Shown piece by piece: positions 16,861 through 23,266 of a stretch of DNA of 37,857 nucleotides. The notes beneath the pieces were generated by a model. The model ran no database searches, was not told where the DNA came from, and saw nothing but the letters and a program-made list of their open reading frames with translations. How positions within the stretch are numbered: position 1 is the stretch's first letter; each line of letters opens with the position of its first letter. The translations under genes and the position numbers were made by a program. Source of the stretch: Paracoccaceae bacterium. Lineage in GTDB: Bacteria; Pseudomonadota; Alphaproteobacteria; Rhodobacterales; Rhodobacteraceae. Location of the stretch: contig PWZT01000010.1 of the NCBI GenBank assembly GCA_003567315.1, positions 1-37,857 of the forward strand, in the 5' to 3' direction.

Positions 16861-16900
16861 AAAAAACGAATGTGGCGGTGATGACGTTCGCATCACCGCC
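16861..16900 (-). terminator. Intercistronic hairpin with T-run (attenuator or partial terminator)
   Basis: A perfect 10-bp stem (16874-16883 with 16891-16900, 7-base loop) follows the 131-aa gene in its direction of transcription. Seven bases later there is a run of six T on the minus strand (16866-16861). The delayed T-run suggests partial termination or a 3'-stabilising hairpin. The 131-aa message would then exceed that of the 74-aa and protease genes downstream. Confidence 0.6.
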
Positions 16901-16919
16901 TTGGGTTTTGCAGCCCGGA

Positions 16920-17315
16920 TCAGGTGCTGCAGCTCCGAAAGCACTGCACGGCCCTGATGCCCATCGCGATGGCCTGAGGGTATTGCTTGGCCTTGAACAG
17001 CGCGACGGTCTGGGTCACCAACCCGATGCACCGCACGCAGTGGCGGTGTCGCCTTGCAAGATCGGCCAGTTGCTGGACCAGCCGACGCGCGCGCCGGGCG
17101 ATGATGCCCAATACCAGTTCCTGCATCTCCGGGTCATTTTCGATACCCAGCATGGTCATGACACCGGCACTCTCGCCAGTGTCGAACTCGGTCCCGGCCA
17201 GTTCGGCGTTCAGCATCGCAAGGGCCTCATTGCCGTCATCGCTGGCATCCGAAATTCCCAGTTCATCGAGAATCTGGTCGAGCTCGTCATTGAGCATTTC
17301 TTGTTCGGTGGGCAT
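16920..17315 (-). CDS. Uncharacterised 131-aa protein, first gene of the subtilisin operon
   Basis: A 131-residue protein without a family that I recognise. The first about 65 residues are strongly acidic (D-E-L-D-Q-I-L-D-E-L-G, D-P-E-M-Q-E-L-V-L). The second half is basic and helical (I-A-R-R-A-R-R-L-V-Q-Q-L). It carries four Cys in two pairs, C-V-R-C near residues 92-95 and C-F-R-S-C near 125-129, flanking a stretch K-A-K-Q-Y-P-Q-A-I-A-M-G like half a TPR. The Cys pairs could bind metal or form disulfides. It has a GAAGGAG ribosome site and four tandem operator repeats upstream, and a hairpin behind it that may raise its level over the protease. It may be a substrate, sensor or scaffold of the cluster; function unknown. 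Confidence 0.72.
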   Translation of the reverse strand: MPTEQEMLNDELDQILDELGISDASDDGNEALAMLNAELAGTEFDTGESAGVMTMLGIENDPEMQELVLGIIARRARRLVQQLADLARRHRHCVRCIGLVTQTVALFKAKQYPQAIAMGIRAVQCFRSCST

Positions 17316-17398
17316 GGATCTACTCCTTCAAAGGGTTTCAAGGTCCAAAGCTGCGAGAACGCGTCCCGGCTTTGGTGAGATCAATGCTGCACAGGCGC

Positions 17399-17442
17399 CG
17401 TCATGTGCGTGTCATGGGTCCGTCAAGACAGCGTCAAGATTA
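17399..17442 (-). promoter_or_regulatory. Candidate SARP-type operator 3: four tandem 11-bp units
   Basis: Four consecutive 11-bp units at 17399, 17410, 17421 and 17432. On the plus strand they begin CGTCA, TGTCA, CGTCA, CGTCA; on the minus strand the two best units give TTGACG-N5-TTGACG. The array lies in the 250-bp divergent region: 84 bp from the 131-aa gene, toward which the TTGACG strand points, and 124 bp from the metalloprotease gene. It may serve both. Confidence 0.75.
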
Positions 17443-17487
17443 CAGTCGGATCGGTGCCGGCGGTGCAGTTGGGGGGTTGGCATGCGC

Positions 17488-17513
17488 TCTGCCTGCATGC
17501 CCGTGCAGGCAGA
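17488..17513. promoter_or_regulatory. Perfect 10-bp inverted repeat upstream of the metalloprotease gene
   Basis: TCTGCCTGCA (17488-17497) and its exact reverse complement (17504-17513) flank 6 bases, 53 bp before the metalloprotease start. It could be a dimeric repressor site or a 5'-leader hairpin acting as an attenuator. No T-run follows, so it is not a standard terminator. Confidence 0.45.
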
Positions 17514-17565
17514 CAATCGCTGCATTTCATGCTAAACTTGAGCATTGCTTTCTGGATTCAACCAT

Positions 17566-19755
17566 ATGCCACACGGATTCGAACCCCAGCGCCGTCTGCG
17601 CATTTTCGCATTCGATCCCTGGACGGCGATCCGCCCGGGTAACCGCAATATCCGCGAAGTCACGATTTCCATTCCATCCGAACAGGACCCGATCGACCGG
17701 AGTTCCCCCTGTCTGGGGCCATCGGGCGCATATCTGGAGGTGGTCGATTTCGACCCGACAACCGGCCAGTTCTACCAACCTCTCGATCTGAATTCCCCGG
17801 AAGTCCTGTTCAATGACGGGCTGACACCGGCTGCGGATGATCCCCGTTTTCATCAGCAGATGGTCTATGCCGTTGCGATGGAAACCATCAGCAATTTCGA
17901 ACGCGCGCTTGGGCGCTATGTGCTGTGGTCACCCCGCGCGCCTGACCGATCCGGCACGGACCGCCACGGCTATGTCGGAAAGCTGCGGATCTATCCGCAT
18001 GCCCTGCGCGAGGCCAATGCCTATTACGACCCAGCCAAGAAGGCGCTTCTGTTCGGGTATTTCACGCTCGATGCGCAAAGCCGCTCCGCGCCGCCGGGGA
18101 CAGTGATGTTCACCTGCCTGTCACAGGACATCATCGTTCATGAAATGTGCCATGCCATCCTCGACGGGATACACCCGCATTTCATCGAACCTTCGAATCC
18201 CGACATGCTGGCCCTGCATGAAGCGTTTTCCGACATTGTGGCAATTTTCCAGCGGTTTTCGCATCCAGAGGTTCTGGAAGATCAGATCGCCCGCACCGGC
18301 GGCGATCTCGAGCGCCAGAACCTGCTCGGTGCGCTGGCGCAGGAATTCGGCCAGGGGCTGGGACGCAGCGGCGCGCTGCGCGATGCCATTGGCGGCTATC
18401 AGGATGGCGAATGGCGCCCGCATGTGCCTGACAATACCGCGCTGAGCCGCGCGCGCGGGCCACATGCGCGCGGGGCCATTCTGGTCGCGGCGGTGTTTCG
18501 CGCCTTTCTCGATATCTACCGGCACAGGGTGGCGGATCTCTTTCGGATTGCATCGGGGGGCAGCGGTGTCCTGCGGCAAGGCAGTCTGGACCCTGATCTT
18601 GTCACCCGCCTCGCCGAGGAGGCCGCGACCTCCGCCCGCCACATGCTCAATATTTGCATCCGGGCGATGGATTATGTCCCGCCCGTCAATGTCAGTTTCG
18701 GCGATTACCTGCGCGCGATCATCACAGCCGATCACGACCTCCATCCCGAAGACAGCCTTGGCTACCGCGCGGCAATTTTGGAGGCTTTCGCCGCATGGGG
18801 CATCGTGCCCGAGGGTATGCCGGTCCTGTCAGAGCAAAGCCTCACCTGGCCCTATTTCGAAGAGGCCGCCTTGAATAACGATGTGACGGAAGACCAGCTT
18901 CGTGGCGATATCAGCGTGCTGGTCACGCGCCCGGACAAGTTGCTGGAGAGATTGCGCAGCCAGGATCCCAAAGGCGATGGTGACCTGATCCGGTCGCTGG
19001 AAGCCGATAATGCAGCCTTGGTCACCAGCCTGAATGAAGCGCTGCGGGAGCGCATTATGGCAACCGGCAACGCAGCGCGCGCCGAGGAGATGATCACGGC
19101 GGAAGGCTTGCTTGGGCAAAATCTGCTCGAGCTTGAATTCACGGCGCCGCGCGAGGTCATCCACCATGCGCGCAAATTCCATGCGCGGCTTTTCTGGGGC
19201 ATACTCGTCAAGCAACCCAGCGCGTTGTTGCAGACCATCGGCATCTGCCTCGACACCGCCGCGCCCCGGACTGTCGCCCGGTCGCCGACAAATGATCTGC
19301 CCGATATGGAGGTTCGCTCCGTGCGCGTGGCGAGCCGTCAGGGCACCCGCGGTCATTTCGAGCGCGAATATGTCGTGGAGCTGGTGCAGTCGCGCGATGG
19401 GTATCTGAACCGCGAGGTGCAGAAACTGGCGGATCAGGGACAGGCAGCCGAGGCGCTTGCCCTCTGGAACAAACAGAGCCCGTTCTTTCAACGTGAAACA
19501 CTGACGCGCGATTTCTTCTATCGCACTGGCTGCACCTTGCTGATCGACACGCGCAGTTTCCGCATCCGCCGGGTGATCCGCACGCCCTACCGGATCGACG
19601 AGGATGCCGGGCTGGAGCGGGTGCGCGCGCAATATTCCGACCAGCGCAGGGCCCCGAGCAATGCCTTCGACGCGCCGGGGGCCGACCCTATCACCAATTT
19701 TGCGGCGCTGCATCGTCATGTGGATCACGGGCAGTCGCATGCGGGGGGCTGGTGA
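17566..19755 (+). CDS. Gluzincin-type HExxH zinc metalloprotease, large, unknown family
   Basis: A 729-residue protein whose zinc motif is H192-E-M-C-H196. It is followed by E219 in L-H-E-A-F-S-D-I, closely matching the third-ligand motif of thermolysin-like gluzincins (ExxxD, with D223), so zinc binding and peptidase activity are expected. The rest, about 240-729, matches nothing I recognise. It holds long helical stretches, a possible coiled coil near 440-480, and a beta-rich end with two related V-R-S-V-R-V and F-R-I-R-R-V segments. No signal peptide: cytosolic. The start is uncertain: the ATG at 17566 is preferred over a TTG at 17545, and neither has a strong ribosome site. The stop overlaps the MBL-fold gene (TGATG), so the two are coupled, with the phospholipase third in the operon. 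Confidence 0.8.
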   Translation: MPHGFEPQRRLRIFAFDPWTAIRPGNRNIREVTISIPSEQDPIDRSSPCLGPSGAYLEVVDFDPTTGQFYQPLDLNSPEVLFNDGLTPAADDPRFHQQMVYAVAMETISNFERALGRYVLWSPRAPDRSGTDRHGYVGKLRIYPHALREANAYYDPAKKALLFGYFTLDAQSRSAPPGTVMFTCLSQDIIVHEMCHAILDGIHPHFIEPSNPDMLALHEAFSDIVAIFQRFSHPEVLEDQIARTGGDLERQNLLGALAQEFGQGLGRSGALRDAIGGYQDGEWRPHVPDNTALSRARGPHARGAILVAAVFRAFLDIYRHRVADLFRIASGGSGVLRQGSLDPDLVTRLAEEAATSARHMLNICIRAMDYVPPVNVSFGDYLRAIITADHDLHPEDSLGYRAAILEAFAAWGIVPEGMPVLSEQSLTWPYFEEAALNNDVTEDQLRGDISVLVTRPDKLLERLRSQDPKGDGDLIRSLEADNAALVTSLNEALRERIMATGNAARAEEMITAEGLLGQNLLELEFTAPREVIHHARKFHARLFWGILVKQPSALLQTIGICLDTAAPRTVARSPTNDLPDMEVRSVRVASRQGTRGHFEREYVVELVQSRDGYLNREVQKLADQGQAAEALALWNKQSPFFQRETLTRDFFYRTGCTLLIDTRSFRIRRVIRTPYRIDEDAGLERVRAQYSDQRRAPSNAFDAPGADPITNFAALHRHVDHGQSHAGGW

Positions 19756-21320
19756 TGGCACGCATGGCTCCGCCACGCTCCGGGGTGAAGGTCCGCATGT
19801 ATCGGCAGGGACATGGCGATTGCTTCCTGCTTGCATTTGCAGGGCGCGAGGGCGGCAGATTGCGCCCGGTCTATGTGCTCATCGATTGCGGGCTGAAGAA
19901 TGGATCAGAGGTCGATGCCAGCATTCAGGAGATCATCGACGACATCCATGCCGCCACCAGCGGGCATATCGACATCGCCATCGTCACGCATGAACATCTC
20001 GATCATGTCAACGGTTTCGCGCGCCGCGGGGGTGGCAAGCGTCTGTTCGAACGCCTCTCGGTGGGGCAGGTCTGGCTGGCCTGGACGGAAGACGCGGATG
20101 ATCCGCTCGCCAATGAGTTGCGCGCGCGGTTCAACGATACGCTGATCACGCTGGCTTTTGCAGAGGCGCGCATGCAGGGCGTACCTGCCCTCGATGGGCA
20201 GGCCACGCGGATCAGGGAGTTTGTCGAGACCGAAACCGGCGATAGCTGCGACGCGCTTCGCGCAGCCTTTGACGCGGCGCATCTGGACGCGCCCCATGCC
20301 AGCCCCGCCGCGCTGGCCGAAATGGCGATCACCGGCATCACCAACAAGCGCGCTATCGCATGGCTGCGTGACCATGCAAAGGAGGGGGTCAAGTTCCTCG
20401 ACCCCGAGAAGCCGCCCGTGACGATACCCCATGTCGCGCACTCCGAAGTCTTCGTGCTTGGCCCGCCGCGCGACCCGTCGCTGCTGCTCGATCTCGATCC
20501 GCAGGGCGCGGAGAAATTCGATCTGCACCGTGGCGGGCTGGGGCTGGACGGGGCCGCGCGGGGTCTGTCGCTGGCGCTCACGCCTGATGGCGGGGCCGCT
20601 GAGGCCGCGTCCCCCTTCGCCCCGCGCTATTGCATTGCGCAGCAGGAAATCACTGCGGCCGAGCCGGTCGCGAATACGGGCGCCCCCGCCCGGACCGCTG
20701 AAGACTACTACCGACGCAGCTATTTCGATCCCGAGGCAAGCTGGCGGCGCATCGATGATGACTGGCTCGACGCGGCTGAGGGCATGGCACTGCGGCTCAA
20801 CAACGAGGTCAACAACACCAGCCTCGTGCTTGCCTTCAGACTGCCCAACACTGGCAAGACCCTGCTCTTCACCGGAGATGCGCAGCGCGGCAACTGGCTT
20901 GGCTGGGCCGATCTGGTCTGGACGACCGATAACGGGCCGGTCACGGCGCGCGATCTGCTGGCGGAATGTGTCCTCTACAAGGTCGGGCATCATGGCTCGC
21001 ATAATGCCACGCTGAACGGGCGACCCGAGGACAGCCATGCCAATCTGGGCTGGATGGCGCAGGGGGAGGCCGCCCGGGAGTTCATGGCGATGATCCCGGC
21101 CAATACGGCCTGGGCGATGGGCCGTGCGCGACCCTGGGCGCATCCGATGCCCGAGATCGAAGCCGCCCTGCACCGCAAGGCCGAGGGCCGCGTGCTGCGC
21201 AGCGATCTGGACCCCGGCGAGGCAGCGCCGTCCGAGCCATCTTCGGACGCATGGAAGGATTACAAGCGCCGCTTGCGTAGCAATCGCCTGTATTTCGAAA
21301 TTACCATCAATGATAGCTGA
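19755..21320 (+). CDS. Metallo-beta-lactamase-fold hydrolase (ComEC/Rec2-like MBL domain)
   Basis: A 521-residue MBL-fold metallohydrolase. It opens with the strand typical of ComEC-like domains (V-K-V-R-M-Y-R-Q-G-H-G-D-C-F-L-L) and a D-C-G block. The metal motif is T-H79-E-H81-L-D83-H84. Later ligands are D375 in L-F-T-G-D-A-Q and H412-H413 in V-G-H-H-G-S-H-N-A. A roughly 250-residue insertion (about 95-345) separates the two metal-binding halves, which is long for the family and may set the substrate. There are no membrane helices or signal peptide, so it is a free cytosolic enzyme, not a DNA-uptake channel. Related domains act on nucleic acids or phosphodiesters. It starts at the ATG overlapping the metalloprotease stop by one base, with a G-rich ribosome site. 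Confidence 0.85.
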   Translation: MARMAPPRSGVKVRMYRQGHGDCFLLAFAGREGGRLRPVYVLIDCGLKNGSEVDASIQEIIDDIHAATSGHIDIAIVTHEHLDHVNGFARRGGGKRLFERLSVGQVWLAWTEDADDPLANELRARFNDTLITLAFAEARMQGVPALDGQATRIREFVETETGDSCDALRAAFDAAHLDAPHASPAALAEMAITGITNKRAIAWLRDHAKEGVKFLDPEKPPVTIPHVAHSEVFVLGPPRDPSLLLDLDPQGAEKFDLHRGGLGLDGAARGLSLALTPDGGAAEAASPFAPRYCIAQQEITAAEPVANTGAPARTAEDYYRRSYFDPEASWRRIDDDWLDAAEGMALRLNNEVNNTSLVLAFRLPNTGKTLLFTGDAQRGNWLGWADLVWTTDNGPVTARDLLAECVLYKVGHHGSHNATLNGRPEDSHANLGWMAQGEAAREFMAMIPANTAWAMGRARPWAHPMPEIEAALHRKAEGRVLRSDLDPGEAAPSEPSSDAWKDYKRRLRSNRLYFEITINDS

Positions 21321-21365
21321 TTTTGCCGCCGAGAATTCAGGAAAAATCCGATAAAGGAGAGTTAC

Positions 21366-22484
21366 ATGGACCCGATTGATCTGGAAAAGACCACTGATCG
21401 AAATGCCCCGGCGCTGGCCCTGTCTGGCGGTGGCTTTCGGGCGACCCTGTTTCATTGTGGTGCCCTGATGCGCCTCAACGAGCTTGGGCTTCTGGCGCAG
21501 ATGGGGCGCTTTGCCTCGGTCTCGGGGGGCTCCATCACCGCTGCCAAGCTCGCCGTCGAATGGGACCGCCTCGACTTGCAGGATGGCCGATTCACCAATC
21601 TCGAGGATCGGGTGATTGCCCCGCTGCGCGACTTCTGTAGCCGTACGATCGACGTCTCGGCGGGTGTGCTCGGGACATTGAACCCCTTTTCCTCTGCCGG
21701 GGCACGGTTGGCCACGGCTTATGAGAAGTTCCTCGGAGAGGGTTCGTTGCGCGATCTGCCTGATGCGCCGGATTTCGTCTTCAAGGCCACCAATCTGCAA
21801 ACTGGTAGAGTCGTCCGGTTCCAGAAGCGCTATCTGGCCGATTACATGATCGGCTGCATCATGGAGCCCGACATTCCGCTCAGCACCGTCGTCGCCGCTT
21901 CCAGCGCGTTCCCGCCGGTCCTGTCCCCGGTGCGGATCAAGGTATCTCCCTCGAGCTGGGTCAACCTGACTGGCAGCACCCATTTCGGCGACTCGAATTA
22001 CAATCGCGAATTGCGGCTGACCGATGGCGGCGCTTACGACAATCTGGGGCTTGAATCGGTCGACAGTTTCAACCCGGTGATCGTCAGCGATGCGGGCAAA
22101 CCGTTTTCGGTCACCGAAAGCGCGAGCGGGTTCTGGCCCAGCCAGCTTTCAAGAGTGCTGTCGATCAATACCGACCAATCCCGAAACCTGCGCCGCCGCG
22201 TGCTGTTTCTCAAATGCGCGGCGGACAAGCGCGAATTTGCCGTCTCCCAGATCGACCGCGAGGTTGCGCATCGCGAGGTAGCTCAGAACCTCACCATCTC
22301 GTCTGATCAGATCGGCAAGCTGCAGAAACTCCGCACGCGTCTGAACCGGTTTTCTGCGGTCGAGCAGGAAAGCCTGATCAACTGGGGCTGGCTGTCCATG
22401 GATGTGATGGTCCGAAGATTCATCACGCCGTTCAAGGAATTGCCCGCGCCAAGAGCATTTCCGCTACCGGAACGCACGCTCTAG
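21366..22484 (+). CDS. Patatin-like phospholipase
   Basis: A 372-residue patatin-fold acyl hydrolase. The oxyanion loop is S20-G-G-G-F-R25, the nucleophile elbow S51-V-S53-G-G-S (Ser53), and the catalytic Asp D220 in L-T-D-G-G-A-Y-D-N, so the Ser-Asp dyad is complete. Such enzymes cleave membrane phospholipids; in bacterial conflict systems they are common membrane-damaging effectors, while others are housekeeping or secreted lipases. No signal peptide is present. The AGGAGAG ribosome site is strong and the gene starts 45 bp after the MBL-fold gene, ending at a clear terminator, so it closes the three-gene operon. Cytosolic phospholipase next to several cytosolic proteases suggests a regulated self-damaging programme (inference). 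Confidence 0.88.
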   Translation: MDPIDLEKTTDRNAPALALSGGGFRATLFHCGALMRLNELGLLAQMGRFASVSGGSITAAKLAVEWDRLDLQDGRFTNLEDRVIAPLRDFCSRTIDVSAGVLGTLNPFSSAGARLATAYEKFLGEGSLRDLPDAPDFVFKATNLQTGRVVRFQKRYLADYMIGCIMEPDIPLSTVVAASSAFPPVLSPVRIKVSPSSWVNLTGSTHFGDSNYNRELRLTDGGAYDNLGLESVDSFNPVIVSDAGKPFSVTESASGFWPSQLSRVLSINTDQSRNLRRRVLFLKCAADKREFAVSQIDREVAHREVAQNLTISSDQIGKLQKLRTRLNRFSAVEQESLINWGWLSMDVMVRRFITPFKELPAPRAFPLPERTL

Positions 22485-22516
22485 CGCGCTCACTCCGCAG
22501 TATCTGCGCGCTTTTT
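22483..22516 (+). terminator. Rho-independent terminator of the metalloprotease-MBL-patatin operon
   Basis: A 7-bp GC-rich stem (22483-22489 with 22506-22512), overlapping the patatin stop codon, is followed directly by T residues to 22516. The 16-base loop contains a further short ACT/AGT pairing. Confidence 0.7.
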
Positions 22517-22543
22517 CCTGAGCCGGGTGCGAAATGACGGTCT

Positions 22544-23266
22544 TCATTGGCCAGCGTGGCGCGATGACAGGGAGATGCGCGCCAGCGATGCCATATGCCA
22601 TGCGAGAGCGTGGTTGGAGCTGAGAACCGGCAGGCCCAATTCCTTCGAAAGCGGCGCCAGAAGCTCAAGCGTGCGCAGATTTGTGCAGGACAGGAATAGC
22701 CCGTCGAGCCGGTTGTGGCGGGCAAGCGCGCGCGCTGCCTCGGCGATGGACGCGGGCGCGACCCGAGCCACCCGTGCCTCGACCTTCTCGCCGAAGGACA
22801 GTGTGTCTGGCACAGTGATGCCTTGCCCCTCGAAAGCGGCGCGGATAGGGTCGGCCACCGAGGCGATATAAGGCGAGACGATCCCGATCCGCGCCAGCCC
22901 AAGCGCGCGACATTGCGCCAGCGCGGCACTCAGCGGGTCAGTCACCGCGCGGCACTGCGTGGCCCCTGTGACCAGCGCATGCACTCTTTCGGCCCCGATC
23001 AGAGTCGTGCCCGAGGTGCAGGCATAGCCGACCACATCGAGCCCGGCGGGCAGCAGCGACGCGGCAGCGGGCAGCGCCGTCTCCATGGTGGCGATGGTCT
23101 GCGGCGTCAGTTCCGCGCCCGACGGGATGCGCGTGACATGCAGCTTTGCCGTCTCGGGCGGAAAGAGCTGGTGGAACTCATGCTCGATGGTCTCATCCAC
23201 CTGCAGCACGATCAACCCGAGGCGCGGGCGCGTTTCCTCGCGCAACGCATAGGATGTGGCGCTCAT
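22544..23266 (-). CDS. Asp/Glu racemase / maleate isomerase-fold enzyme
   Basis: A 240-residue enzyme of the aspartate/glutamate racemase superfamily, closest in pattern to maleate isomerase, arylmalonate decarboxylase and EutA-like proteins. The two catalytic cysteines are C83 in G-Y-A-C-T-S-G-T and C194 in F-L-S-C-T-N-L-R, each at the end of a strand as the fold requires. It would perform a cofactor-free proton shift on a carboxylate. The substrate is not evident. The start overlaps the M24 enzyme stop by 4 bp, and it is third in a leftward operon after the PLP enzyme and M24 hydrolase. It converges on the patatin operon with 59 bp between. Cytosolic. Confidence 0.85.
   Translation of the reverse strand: MSATSYALREETRPRLGLIVLQVDETIEHEFHQLFPPETAKLHVTRIPSGAELTPQTIATMETALPAAASLLPAGLDVVGYACTSGTTLIGAERVHALVTGATQCRAVTDPLSAALAQCRALGLARIGIVSPYIASVADPIRAAFEGQGITVPDTLSFGEKVEARVARVAPASIAEAARALARHNRLDGLFLSCTNLRTLELLAPLSKELGLPVLSSNHALAWHMASLARISLSSRHAGQ

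Noticed and set aside
16920-17315. 131-aa protein as a ribosomally made, modified peptide precursor processed by the nearby proteases
   Set aside because: It has a Cys-containing C-terminus and acidic N-terminus, but no modifying enzyme or export transporter of a known peptide class is nearby.
19905-21983. 692-codon open frame on the minus strand opposite the MBL-fold and patatin genes
   Set aside because: Spans two genes with complete catalytic motifs on the plus strand; composition is that of a GC-driven shadow frame.
10072-22484. Assignment to a known anti-phage system such as CBASS, Avs or a gasdermin-protease system
   Set aside because: No cyclase, STAND NTPase, gasdermin-like protein or nucleic-acid sensor is present; only individual effector-type folds are shared.
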